64,000 nt of DNA from Saccharomycopsis fibuligera x Saccharomycopsis cf. fibuligera. Lineage: Eukaryota > Ascomycota > Saccharomycetes > Ascoideales > Saccharomycopsidaceae. Below, piece by piece: positions 46,884-58,485 of this stretch (the first letter of the stretch is position 1; each line of letters begins with the position of its first letter). Location: contig CP012819.1 in assembly GCA_001936135.1 (NCBI GenBank), positions 1,707,501 through 1,771,500 of the forward strand, given 5' to 3'. A program made the translations under genes and the position numbers. Under the pieces are notes generated by a model. It made no database searches, was not told the DNA's origin, and saw only the letters and a list, made by a program, of their open reading frames with translations.

Positions 46884-47309
46884 TGTTGAATTTCAAACAT
46901 TCATTCTTCGCTTTCCGATCCTTTACCTTCTTCACTCCTTTTATTTTTTTCATCCATCGTCAGGGTAAACCCTTCACCGATGTGCATGGTATACCGTTCT
47001 GACGCATGTTGTTTGTTTACTTTTTCATCCCGTCTAGGTGCCCCGTCTAGGTGCCCGTCTAGACGCGGTGCCGATCCTTACTGCAGCGTGAAAATTTTTC
47101 TTTTTCACGCCACTCTTATCACGCCACTCCGATTTCAGTTTTGCCCCTTATTTTTCTTACTTAACACGGGGCTTTCCCGCTTCTTTTCTTTTATAGTTCT
47201 CTACCTTTCTTACTTCTTTACTGAACCAAGCTTAACCAACTTTACTTTCTTTATCTACTCTAATAAACCTTATATTTTTTCTCTTCTACTTTACATCCTA
47301 CTTTTTACA
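46884..47309 (+). repeat. 3' LTR of CopA-4/CopA-6
   Basis: 426 bp, preceded by the polypurine tract GGGAGGGTG. It is one base shorter than the typical 427-bp LTR at the CGTCTAGGTGCC repeats; the LTR at 48226-48651 is also 426 bp. Right flank tcaac (47310-47314) pairs with 16632-16636. Confidence 0.93.
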
Positions 47310-48139
47310 TCAACGAGGTTGACAAGCTCCTTGCGTCCCTTGTGTGACTGGTTTCTGTTCTTGTTTTTGTAGCACTCGTTGCTGTAGTGGCCAAGCTTGC
47401 CGCAGCTGTAACACTTGATGAGGAAAACAGGTTTCTTTTTCAGTTTCGCATCAGCCAACTGAACCAACTCCTCGTTCGGTGGCAACTTTGGACGAGAGGA
47501 AGTGTCCATCTGGACCAAGTCTCTGGCAGCAAGATCATTGGAGGCTTCCATAGCATCATAAAACGAAGTGTTAAGCAACCCACGAGCATCGCGAAGCAAG
47601 TTCTTTTCGCTGAGAGCAACATGAAGACTCTTGTTGTCAAGTAGGTGGAAACCAAGAATACCGCCAAGATTGCAGAAGTTGATATCCTTGTAGTAGTACT
47701 TGAAGATCTCCAAGTAGTCTGCCATAGCTTCGCAGTCTCTAGCAAGGACGGCCTCATGGACAAAGTCGTGGAAGATCTTGACAATGTAGAAAGAGTCAAT
47801 TGTCTTGCACTTTGCGTTGATGGTCTTCAACAAATCAAAGCCCTCGGTGCATCGTTCGTAGTTTTTCAATAACAATGGGTCCACTTTTTTCTGGATGAGT
47901 TGATAGATAACATCGCCAAGTTTTGGTGGGTAGTAGTCAAACTCTTCGGAGTCTAACATACGCTCAACGTCGATGGCAGTGACATCATTGATAATAACTC
48001 TCAACTTATTTCTAAGGAATGATCTTAATAACGGGTACTGGAACCATTGAGTAATTGGCCTGACCTTCAACTTGGTAATTCCATCAAGTCTCGCTTTGTA
48101 AGCACCGTCAGCAATATCAAAGTCTCCAAAGATGAACAT
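47310..48139 (-). pseudogene. CopA-3 gag region
   Basis: Minus-strand Gag of CopA-3 from MFIFGDFD (start at 48139) through the zinc knuckle to KELVNLV, where CopA-4 is inserted. The rest of the element continues at 16636. Followed on the right by the A/T-rich leader, the inverted PBS (48211-48225) and the 5' LTR. Confidence 0.88.
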
Positions 48140-48225
48140 GGTAGAAAAATTTTTTTTTTTGATTTTTGATTTTTTGATTTTTTTAATTTTTTTTTTTGTT
48201 TTGATGTTAAGCCAGACTGTAAATC

Positions 48226-48651
48226 TGTAAAAAGTAGGATGTAAAGTAGAAGAGAAAAAATATAAGGTTTATTAGAGTAGATAAAGAAAGTAAAGTTGGT
48301 TAAGCTTGGTTCAGTAAAGAAGTAAGAAAGGTAGAGAACTATAAAAGAAAAGAAGCGGGAAAGCCCCGTGTTAAGTAAGAAAAATAAGGGGCAAAACTGA
48401 AATCGGAGTGGCGTGATAAGAGTGGCGTGAAAAAGAAAAATTTTCACGCTGCAGTAAGGATCGGCACCGCGTCTAGACGGGCACCTAGACGGGGCACCTA
48501 GACGGGATGAAAAAGTAAACAAACAACATGCGTCAGAACGGTATACCATGCACATCGGTGAAGGGTTTACCCTGACGATGGATGAAAAAAATAAAAGGAG
48601 TGAAGAAGGTAAAGGATCGGAAAGCGAAGAATGAATGTTTGAAATTCAACA
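48226..48651 (-). repeat. 5' LTR of CopA-3
   Basis: Inverted 426-bp LTR; right flank ctttc (48652-48656) completes the TSD of CopA-3 with 12492-12496. Confidence 0.93.
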
Positions 48652-49674
48652 CTTTCTCTACCTTTCTTACTTCTTTACCGAAAAAAGCTTAACCAACTTT
48701 ACTTTCCTTATCTACTCTAATAAACCTTATATTTTTTGCTTCTACTTTACATCCTACTTTTTACAGATTTACAGTCTGGCTTAACATCAAAACAAAAAAA
48801 ATCAAAAAATCAAAAATCAAAAAAAAAAAAAAAATTTTTTTACCATGTTCATCTTTGGAGACTTTGATATTGCTGACGGTGCTTACAAAGCGAGACTTGA
48901 TGGAATTACCAAGTTGAAGGTCAGGCCAATCACCCAATGGTTCCAGTACCCGTTATTAAGATCATTCCTTAGAAATAAGTTGAGAGTTATCATCAATGAT
49001 GTCACTGCCATCGACGTTGAGCGTATGTTAGACTCCGAAGAGTTTGACTACTACCCACCAAAACTTGGCGATGTTATCTATCAACTCATCCAGAAAAAAG
49101 TGGACCCATTGTTATTAAAAAACTACGAACGATGCACCGAGGGATTTGATTTGTTGAAGACCATCAACGCAAAGTGCAAGACAATTGACTCTTTCTACAT
49201 TGTCAAGATCTTCCACGACTTTGTCCATGAGGCCGTCCTTGCTAGAGACTGCGATGCTATGGCAGACTACTTGGAGATCTTCAAGTACTACTACAAGGAT
49301 ATCAACTTCTGCAATCTTGGCGGTATTCTTGGTTTCCACCTACTTGACAACAAGAGTCTTCATGTTGCTCTCAGCGAAAAGAACTTGCTTCGTGATGCTC
49401 GTGGGTTGCTTAACACTTCGTTTTATGATGCTATGGAAGCCTCCAATGATCTTGCTGCCAGAGACTTGGTCCAGATGGACACTTCCTCTCGTCCAAAGTT
49501 GCCACCCAACGAGGAGTTGGTTCAGTTGGCTGATGCGAAACTGAAAAAGAAACCTGTTTTCCTCATCAAGTGTTACAGCTGCGGCAAGCTTGGCCACTAC
49601 AGCAACGAGTGCTACAAAAACAAGAACAGAAACCAGTCACACAAGGGACGCAAGGAGCTTGTCAACCTCGTTGA
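48652..49674 (+). mobile_element. CopA-2 LTR tail, leader and gag part (first copy)
   Basis: After the ctttc TSD copy come the last about 109 bp of a 443-type LTR (to 48765), PBS 48766-48780, A-rich leader and Gag from the ATG at 48845 through the zinc knuckle to KELVNLV. It stops at gttga, exactly where CopA-3 gag is cut by CopA-4 (tcaac is the reverse complement). An inverted LTR follows. It is a partial body. Confidence 0.85.
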
Positions 49675-50101
49675 TGTAAAAAGTAGGATGTAAAGTAGAA
49701 GAGAAAAAATATAAGGTTTATTAGAGTAGATAAAGAAAGTAAAGTTGGTTAAGCTTGGTTCAGTAAAGAAGTAAGAAAGGTAGAGAACTATAAAAGAAAA
49801 GAAGCGGGAAAGCCCCGTGTTAAGTAAGAAAAATAAGGGGCAAAACTGAAATCGGAGTGGCGTGATAAGAGTGGCGTGAAAAAGAAAAATTTTCACGCTG
49901 CAGTAAGGATCGGCACCGCGTCTAGACGGGGCACCTAGACGGGGCACCTAGACGGGATGAAAAAGTAAACAAACAACATGCGTCAGAACGGTATACCATG
50001 CACATCGGTGAAGGGTTTACCCTGACGATGGATGAAAAAAATAAAAGGAGTGAAGAAGGTAAAGGATCGGAAAGCGAAGAATGAATGTTTGAAATTCAAC
50101 A
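49675..50101 (-). repeat. Inverted CopA LTR without matching flanks
   Basis: 427-bp type LTR. Left flank gttga, right flank ctttc: the flanks do not match each other. The left junction is the reverse complement of the junction at 47309/47310 and the right junction repeats that at 48651/48652. It is therefore better explained by template switching or duplication than by an ordinary insertion. Confidence 0.88.
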
Positions 50102-52599
50102 CTTTCTCTACCTTTCTTACTTCTTTACCGAAAAAAGCTCAACCAACTTTACTTTCCTTATCTACTCTAATAAACCTTATATTTTTTGCTTCTACTTTAC
50201 ATCCTACTTTTTACAGATTTACAGTCTGGCTTAACATCAAAACAAAAAAAAAAAATTAAAAAAATCAAAAAATCAAAAATCAAAAAAAAAAATTTTTCTA
50301 CCATGTTCATCTTTGGAGACTTTGATATTGCTGACGGTGCTTACAAAGCGAGACTTGATGGAATTACCAAGTTGAAGGTCAGGCCAATTACTCAATGGTT
50401 CCAGTACCCGTTATTAAGATCATTCCTTAGAAATAAGTTGAGAGTTATTATCAATGATGTCACTGCCATCGACGTTGAGCGTATGTTAGACTCCGAAGAG
50501 TTTGACTACTACCCACCAAAACTTGGCGATGTTATCTATCAACTCATCCAGAAAAAAGTGGACCCATTGTTATTGAAAAACTACGAACGATGCACCGAGG
50601 GCTTTGATTTGTTGAAGACCATCAACGCAAAGTGCAAGACAATTGACTCTTTCTACATTGTCAAGATCTTCCACGACTTTGTCCATGAGGCCGTCCTTGC
50701 TAGAGACTGCGAAGCTATGGCAGACTACTTGGAGATCTTCAAGTACTACTACAAGGATATCAACTTCTGCAATCTTGGCGGTATTCTTGGTTTCCACCTA
50801 CTTGACAACAAGAGTCTTCATGTTGCTCTCAGCGAAAAGAACTTGCTTCGCGATGCTCGTGGGTTGCTTAACACTTCGTTTTATGATGCTATGGAAGCCT
50901 CCAATGATCTTGCTGCCAGAGACTTGGTCCAGATGGACACTTCCTCTCGTCCAAAGTTGCCACCCAACGAGGAGTTGGTTCAGTTGGCTGATGCGAAACT
51001 GAAAAAGAAACCTGTTTTCCTCATCAAGTGTTACAGCTGCGGCAAGCTTGGCCACTACAGCAACGAGTGCTACAAAAACAAGAACAGAAACCAGTCAACA
51101 AGGGACGCAAGGAGCTTGTCAACCTCGTTGAAGTCCCACTTGGTGCTGAAGTCATTAACAACGGTGACGGTCAGATTGTCATTGACACTTCGACGGAGCT
51201 GCCTGAGCAGGCGAAGAGACTCACTTTGTTGAAGAGGTCTATCTCGCCGACGATGCTGCCGACAAAGTTCTGTTCTAGACAGCGGTGCTGGTATCAATGT
51301 TGTCAACGACGGAGCATTGTTGCTGGACAAGAAGATCTCGAACGTCACTGTTCAAGGAATCAGCAGCACTACTAATTGTGTTATTGAAGGCACTGTTAGC
51401 ATTGGAAACCTCAAGGTCGAAGATGCAAAGCTTATTGAACAGGCTCCGAGAAACTTGCTTAGCTGCCACAAGTTAACTGAGAAGGACTATGAAATCCACT
51501 TAACCAAACACTGTGGATTGATCTCCAGAGGCAATCAAGTGATTCAAGTTCCCAAGCATGGAAAATTTTGGGTTGTTGACCCCGCTTCGGTTAAAACCGT
51601 TGTCAACTCTCCTGCTACGGATTTGGTTTTGCTTGGTGATACAGACGGTGCCAAAGACATTATGCAATGCCACATTGCAAACGGACATGCCAAGTTTAAG
51701 CAGTTGAAAGCTATCATCAAACACATGGGCTTCACTGACCAAGAGATCAAGAAGTGTTGAAGACTTGCGAGACCTGCAACTCTGTGTTCAAAAACGCTCT
51801 GGCAACTCCCACAGCAAGCCAGAAGACTTTGATATTGGGGAGATGATTCAAGCGGATGTGGTTGGCCCACATAACAATATCTATGGCTTGATTGTTTCTG
51901 ACAGACGCTCCACTTTGCTGTCGTCAGGGTTTTGCGCTACAAGTCGGAGATCAGCTCCAAGACTATTGAATGCTTACAGTATATGAGCAATGTCTTACAA
52001 CACCAAGGCAAGAAGATCGTCAAGTTCCGTGCCGATAACGAGTTTGATACTGTTTTGCTTAAGAAGTTTCTTGCTGGAGACCACCAAGGTCAGGACTACA
52101 TTGAAGCCAAGTTCACTGCGCCTTACTCAAGCCACCAGAATGGCTCCTCTGAGCGTTTGAATCGCACAATCATCGAAAAAGTCAAACTTTTGATGATCAG
52201 CTCCGGTATCTCAAAGGAATACTGGAATTTTTGCTTCAACCACGCTGTCTTCTTGCACAACTACTTGCCCAGAAACGGTGGTCCTTCGCCATACGAGGAA
52301 TTTTCTGGCCGCTCAAAAACCATGGGTACAACTGCGCCATTTGGCTGTCGCATCTTTGCGAAAATCTTTACTGCCGGGAACAAGATTATTGGAAAAGACT
52401 TCAAAGGTACTTTCTTGGGATTCCACAAAACTACAAGCATTGCCTTCATCCTTGAAGACAGTACATACCGAATCTTGAGAAGCTCTGCGTTCAACTTTCT
52501 CCCTGATGTTTATCCGTTCAAGCAAGGTGAAAGGGAATCCTCTGTCACATACTCAGCTGGTGGCTCTGCTGGTTATTCAGGTTATTCAGATTCCAGTGG
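50102..52599 (+). mobile_element. CopA-2 LTR tail, leader, gag, protease and integrase (second copy, broken)
   Basis: Starts again with ctttc and the LTR tail (to 50215), PBS 50216-50230, leader, and Gag from the ATG at 50304. It then runs through zinc knuckle, protease and integrase to the Gly/Ser/Tyr linker at AGTGG, where the inverted LTR of CopA-7 begins. It has about four breaks. RT, RNase H and a 3' LTR for this forward element are not seen in the window. Confidence 0.85.
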
Positions 52600-52967
52600 T
52601 GTAAAAAGTAGGATGTAAGGTAGAAGAGAAAAATATAAGGTTTATTAGAGTAGATAAAGAAAGTAAAGTTGGTTAAGCTTAGTTCGGTAAAGAAGTAAGG
52701 AAGGTAGAGAAGGGTAAAAGAAAAGAAGCGGGAAGGCTCCGTGTTAAGTAGGAAAAATAAGTGGCAAAACTGAAATCGGACTAGCGTGATAAGAGTGGCG
52801 TGAAAAAGAAAAATTTTCACGCTGCAGTAAGGATCGGCACCGCGTCTAGACGGACACGTAGACGAGGCACCTAGACGGCATGAAAAAATAAAAGGAGTGA
52901 AGAAGATAAAGGATCGGAAAGTGAAGAGGGTAAGGGACAAAGGAAAGTGAATGTTTGAAATTCAACA
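52600..52967 (-). repeat. 3' LTR of CopA-7 (368-bp variant)
   Basis: Inverted LTR lacking about 60-75 bp of the usual 443-bp form, upstream of the CGTCTAGG repeats in LTR orientation. Followed by the inverted polypurine tract. Left flank agtgg is at the same place in pol as the CopB-1 insertion in CopA-4. Confidence 0.9.
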
Positions 52968-55429
52968 CACCCTCCCAAACATGAATATGATAAAGTAAAG
53001 TAAAGAAAGTAAATCGTAGTAGCAATGGAAAGGAAAATAAAGTTCAATCAATTGAAAATAAGGGAGCATAAAGTGGTGAAAGTGGTACGGTCGGTGGCTT
53101 TGGTGAGGATGTCAGCCATGTTAACCTTGGTGTTGACATAGTTAAGTTTGATGACCTTCTGTTCCACCAAAGTTCTGATGAAGTGGAATCTCACAGCAAT
53201 GTGTTTGGTATTTTGGTGTAGAGCTTTGTGTGCACTGAGGGTAAGCGCACTAAGGTTGTCGCTGGCACAGTTGATGTATGAGCAGTGGAAGCCAATTTCA
53301 TTGAGAAGGTTCATAACATAGACACCGGTTCGGGCAGCATCGCTCAAGGCAACGTATTCTGCTTCCGCACTGCTGAAAGCAACACAGCTCTGCTTTCTGC
53401 TAGACCATGACACAATTTGGTTATTGATCATTACCAAGTGGCCACTTTGCAGCTTTCTGTCCAGCTTGGAGGTAGCATAGTCGGAGTCGCTGAAGACAGT
53501 AATCTTGTAGTCTTGTTCAGGCGGATAATCAGTGACAAGGCCGTCGGTTTTTGACTTGTCCAAGTACCGAAAGTCCTTGATATCCACATTACCAGCTTCA
53601 GGTCCGTAGACTAGACCTTTGTCTTTGGTTTCAATGAGGTAGTGAAACACCCTGTAAGCAGCTTTCAAGTGTGTAGCCCTTGCTTTGACAACAAACTGAC
53701 TGAGAAGACTGATAGCAAAGGAAATGTCGCTTCTAACAGAGTTGGCAACGTAGAGCAATGTACCAACAATGGAGCGAAACTTTGTTTGCTCCGCTTCTGA
53801 CAATTCTGGTGAGTGCTCATCATAAGGATCAAAGCCTTTCACCATTGGAGTTTCCACTTTGCCGAGCTTTGTGACACCGTGTTCCGTCATAATCTTGTCA
53901 ATGAAGTTTAGCATGCTGAGCTTGATTGATCCATTAGCGAGCTGTTCGACCGTGACACCCAAGAAGATTTCAGGAAATCCCAAGTCTTTCATCTTGAACT
54001 TCAGATTGAGAGCAGCCTTGATGTCATCAACAATCTTGTGGTCTTGCCACAGATAAGCAAGTCGTCCACATAAATAGCAACAAGACAATCCTTCCCTCTG
54101 AACAAGCATGGGTCTATAGCACTGGCTTGCAAACCGGCAGCAACAAGAACCTTGGAGATTGTATCGTACCAGATCTTTGGCGACTGTTTCAATCCGTACA
54201 ATCCCTTCTTCAATTTCCACAAATGCCCTTTTGGTGTGGACGTTCCAGCAGGTGGTCTAACAAACACGTCGAAGTCAATATCGCCGTAGAGAAAAGCAGT
54301 AGAGGTGTCCATCTGGCACACGACATAGTTGTTCAAAGCAGCAAGCGCAAATGTGATTCGCATAGTGTCAAAGCTCATTACAGGAGCCCACGAGTTGAGG
54401 AAGTTGACACCTTTCTCTTGACTGAACCCTTTGCAGACCAAACGCGCCTTAAGCGCTCGCCACTTGGATCATCTTTAACAGTAAACACCCAGCGGGAGGC
54501 AATAGATTGAATGCCTGGAGACTCCTTGACTAGCTCATACACATTAAGATTGTCCAATGCAGACAACTCTTCGGCCATAGCAGCGATCCATCTCTCCTTC
54601 TCGCTTGAGTTGAGTACCTGATGATAGTTCTCTGGAATAAGATACTTGGTACGGGCCACAGCAAGAAAAGCATGTTCCGCATCACTGAGATAACCACTAA
54701 TGTCACTGTCTGGTTCTCCGTCTGTGAGAAACAACCTGGAAGGGCCTGCCTCAACTGTTTTGGGACCTTCAATAGATCTGATAGGTATAGAGCCAACGTC
54801 GTTCAAGTACTGCTTCCCATGGTCAGCAAAAGCTTCTCTAGCATCAGCCGCGCTAACATTCTTCTCTGCCATTGATTGGTAGGCGGCCTGGTGCTTAGTG
54901 ATAGGAGTAACTGTGTTTGGGGCAAACTCAAGCATAAGCTTCTTGGTTGGCTTCCGGTTGATGATGGAAATAGGATCATCACTCAGTTCAGAGTCAGAAG
55001 CAGCGGCTCTTTTGACGGCAGCCAGAGTTTGTGGAACTGTAGCAACTGTTTGCTGGTCTTCTGAGTCACTATGCTCCACCATAGAGTTGTCCGACTCTGC
55101 AACAATTCTCTCATCATCCTCGTCCCTGCTTTCGGCACCTTGTTGAATATTCATGTCTTGGCCTTGAATTGAGATCTCACCAACAGGTAAACTAGGGGAA
55201 CCACTGGAACCTGAATAACCTGAATTACCAGCAGAGCCACCAGTTGAGTATGTGACAGAGGATTCCCTTTCGCCTTGCTTGAACGGATAAACATCAGGGA
55301 GAAAGTTGAACGCAGAGCTTCTCAAGATTCGGTATGTACTGTCTTCAAGGATGAAGGCAATGCTTGTAGTTTTGTGGAATCCCAAGAAAGTACCTTTGAA
55401 GTCTTTTCCAATAATCTTGTTCCCCGCAG

Positions 55430-55872
55430 TGTAAAAAGTAGGATGTAAAGTAGAAGAGAAAAATATAAGGTTTATTAGAGTAGATAAAGGAAGTAAAGTT
55501 TGTTAAGCTTTGTTCGGTAAAGAAGTAAGTAAGGTAGAGAAAGGTAAAAGAAAAGAAGCGGGAAGGCTCCGTGTTAAGTAGGAAAAATAAGCGGCAAAAC
55601 TGAAATCGGAGTGGCGTGATAAGAGTGGCGTGAAAAAGAAAAATTTTCACGCTGCAGTAAGGATCGGCACCGCGTCTAGACGAAGACCTAGACGGGGCAC
55701 CTAGACGGCATGAAAAAGTAAACAAATCACATGCGTCAGATTGGTATACCATGCACATGGGTGAAGGGTTTACCCTGACGATGGATGAAAAAATAAAAGG
55801 AGTGAAGAAGATAAAGGATCGGAAAGTGAAGAGGGTAAGGGACAAAGGAAAATGAATGTTTGAAATTCAACA
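55430..55872 (-). repeat. Solo CopA LTR in CopA-7
   Basis: 443-bp type, inverted, TSD cgcag at 55425-55429 and 55873-55877. No internal sequence. Confidence 0.93.
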
Positions 55873-58042
55873 CGCAGTAAAGTTTTTCGCAAAGATGCGA
55901 CAGCCAAATGTCGCAGTTGTACCCATGGTTTTTGAGCGGCCAGAAAATTCCTTGTATGGCGAAGGACCACCGTTTCTGGGCAAGTAGTTGTGCAAGAAGA
56001 CAGCGTGGTTGAAGCAAAAATTCCAGTATTCCTTTGAGATACCGGAGCTGATCATCAAAAGTTTGACTTTCTCGATGATTGTGCGATTCAAACGCTCAGA
56101 GGAACCATTCTGGTGGCTTGAGTAAGGAGCAGTGAACTCGGCTTCAATGTAGTCCTGACCTTGGTGGTCTCCAGCAAGAAACTTCTTGAGCAAGACAGTA
56201 TCAAACTCGTTATCGGCACGGAACTTGACAATCTTCTTGCCTTGGTGTTGTAAGACATTGCTCATATACTGTAAGCATTCAATAGTCTTGGAGCTGATCT
56301 CCGACTTGTAGCGCAAAACCCTGACGACAGCAAAGCTGGAGCTTCTGTCAGAAACAATCAAGCCATAGATATTGTTATGTGGGCCAACCACATCCACTTG
56401 AATCATCTCCCCAATATCAAAGTCTTCTGGCTTGCTGTGAGAGTTGCCAGAGCGTTTTTGAACGACAGAGTTGCAGGTCTCGCAAGTCTTCAACACATTC
56501 TTGATCTCTTGGTCAGTGAAGCCCATGTGTTTGATGATAGCTTTCAACTGCTTAAACTTGGCATGTCCGTTTGCAATGTGGCATTGCATAATGTCTTTGG
56601 CACCGTCTGTATCACCAAGCAAAACCAAATCCGTAGCAGGAGAGTTGACAACGGTTTTAACCGAAGCGGGGTCAACAACCCAAAATTTTCCATGCTTGGG
56701 AACTTGAATCACTTGATTGCCTCTGGAGATCAATCCACAGTGTTTGGTTAAGTGGATTTCATAGTCCTTCTCAGTTAACTTGTGGCAGCTAAGCAAGTTT
56801 CTCGGAGCCTGTTCAATAAGCTTTGCATCTTCGACCTTGAGGTTTCCAATGCTAACAGTGCCTTCAATAACACAATTAGTAGTGCTGCTGATTCCTTGAA
56901 CAGTGACGTTCGAGATCTTCTTGTCCAGCAACAATGCTCCGTCGTTGACAACATTGATACCAGCACCGCTGTCTAGAACAGAACATTTGTCGGCAGCATC
57001 ATCGGCGAGATAGACCTCTTCAACAAAGTGAGTCTCTTCGCCTGACTCAGGCAGCTCAGTCGAAGTGTCAATGACAATCTGACCGTCACCGTTGTTAATG
57101 ACTTCAGCACCAAGTGGGACTTCAACGAGGTTGACAAGCTCCTTGCGTCCCTTGTTTGACTGGTTTCTGTTCTTGTTTTTGTAGCACTCGTTGCTGTAGT
57201 GGCCAAGCTTGCCGCAGCTGTAACACTTGATGAGGAAAACAGGTTTCTTTTTCAGTTTCGCATCAGCCAACTGAACCAACTCCTCGTTGGGTGGCAACTT
57301 TGGACGAGAGGAAGTGTCCATCTGGACCAAGTCTCTGGCAGCAAGATCATTGGAGGCTTCCATAGCATCATAAAACGAAGTGTTAAGCAACCCACGAGCA
57401 TCGCGAAGCAAGTTCTTTTCGCTGAGAGCAACATGAAGACTCTTGTTGTCAAGTAGGTGGAAACCAAGAATACCGCCAAGATTGCAGAAGTTGATATCCT
57501 TGTAGTAGTACTTGAAGATCTCCAAGTAGTCTGCCATAGCATCGCAGTCTCTAGCAAGGACGGCCTCATGGACAAAGTCGTGGAAGATCTTGACAATGTA
57601 GAAAGAGTCAATTGTCTTGCACTTTGCGTTGATGGTCTTCAACAAATCAAATCCCTCGGTGCATCGTTCGTAGTTTTTCAATAACAATGGGTCCACTTTT
57701 TTCTGGATGAGTTGATAGATAACATCGCCAAGTTTTGGTGGGTAGTAGTCAAACTCTTCGGAGTCTAACATACGCTCAACGTCGATGGCAGTGACATCAT
57801 TGATAATAACTCTCAACTTATTTCTAAGGAATGATCTTAACAACGGGTACTGGAACCATTGGGTAATTGACCTGACCTTCAACTTGGTAATTCCATCAAG
57901 TCTCGCTTTGTAAGCACCGTCAGCAATATCAAAGTCTCCAAAGATGAACATGGTGAAAAAAAATTTTTTTTTTTTTTTTGATTTTTGAGTTTTTTTTTTT
58001 TTTTTTAATTTTTTTTTTTGATGTTAAGCCAGACTGTAAATA

Positions 58043-58485
58043 TGTAAAAAGTAGGATGTAAGGTAGAAGAGAAAAATATAAGGTTTATTAGAGTAGATAA
58101 AGAAAGTAAAGTTGGTTAAGCTTAGTTCGGTAAAGAAGTAAGGAAGGTAGAGAAAGATAAAAGAAAAGAAGCGGGAAGGCTCCGTGTTAAGTAGGAAAAA
58201 TAAGTGGCAAAACTGAAATCGGAGTGGCGTGATAAGAGTGGCGTGAAAAAGAAAAATTTTCACGCTGCAGTAAGGATCGGCACAGCGTCTAGATGGAGAG
58301 CTAGACGGGGCACCTAGACGGCATGAAAAAGTAAACAAATCACATGCGTCAGATTGGTATACCATGCACATGGGTGAAGGGTTTACCCTGACGATGGATG
58401 AAAAAATAAAAGGAGTGAAGAAGATAAAGGATCGGAAAGTGAAGAGGGTAAGGGACAAAGGAAAGTGAATGTTTGAAATTCAACA
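58043..58485 (-). repeat. LTR shared by CopA-7 and CopA-8
   Basis: 443-bp inverted LTR. On its left is an inverted PBS and leader (5' LTR of CopA-7); on its right is the inverted polypurine tract and the end of a second RNase H (3' LTR of CopA-8). One LTR serving two bodies is the mark of recombination between elements. Confidence 0.92.

Larger units (their letters stand above)
16637..47309 (+). mobile_element. CopA-4 insertion (outer composite with CopA-6)
   Basis: A forward CopA inserted in the gag of CopA-3, flanked by TSD tcaac (16632-16636 and 47310-47314). Its 5' LTR is 16637-17063 and the LTR at the right edge is 46884-47309. Between them lie CopA-4 sequence (17064-19454 and 35726-36015), CopB-1 inside it, and then a second 5' LTR and body (CopA-6, from 36016). 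Only one 3' LTR is present for two 5' ends. The simplest reading is that CopA-6 entered CopA-4 and the duplicated internal part was later lost by recombination between the two bodies. Confidence 0.85.
36016..47309 (+). mobile_element. CopA-6, copia element with chimeric 5' LTR, split by CopB-3
   Basis: Forward CopA with its own PBS and leader. The body is in two parts, 36516-37487 and 43318-46803, parted by CopB-3 (TSD gtttt). The left part has Gag, the zinc knuckle and the run-up to protease; the right part has protease, integrase, RT and RNase H up to the stop at 46801-46803. The 3' LTR is 46884-47309 (426 bp), a canonical one, unlike the 5' LTR. Flanks ccaaa and tcaac do not match each other, while tcaac matches the left flank of CopA-4. 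Apart from CopB-3 I see no clear break in the body. Confidence 0.88.
12497..48651 (-). mobile_element. CopA-3, copia element (minus), split by CopA-4
   Basis: A minus-strand CopA with its 3' LTR at 12497-12923 and its 5' LTR at 48226-48651. It is inserted in the CopA-2 LTR with TSD ctttc on both sides. Its own sequence is in two parts, 12497-16636 and 47310-48651; everything between is CopA-4 and the elements inside it. Pol (integrase, RT with YVDD, RNase H) lies in the left part and Gag with its zinc knuckle in the right part. Apart from the nested insertion I see no clear break in its coding body. LTR lengths are 427 and 426 bp and nearly identical, so it is young. Confidence 0.9.
52600..58485 (-). 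mobile_element. CopA-7, copia element (minus, broken)
   Basis: Minus-strand CopA with 3' LTR 52600-52967, body about 53048-57951 and 5' LTR 58043-58485. PBS at 58028-58042, with one mismatch to the family form. All copia domains are recognisable: Gag zinc knuckle, protease, integrase, RT YVDD, RNase H. About three breaks in addition to a solo LTR inserted in the integrase region (55430-55872, TSD cgcag). The two LTRs differ in length (368 and 443 bp), so they do not come from one recent insertion. The 5' LTR is shared with CopA-8. Confidence 0.9.

Noticed and set aside
49675-50101. Ordinary solo LTR insertion
   Set aside because: Flanks gttga and ctttc do not match and both junctions duplicate junctions nearby, unlike the other solo LTRs.
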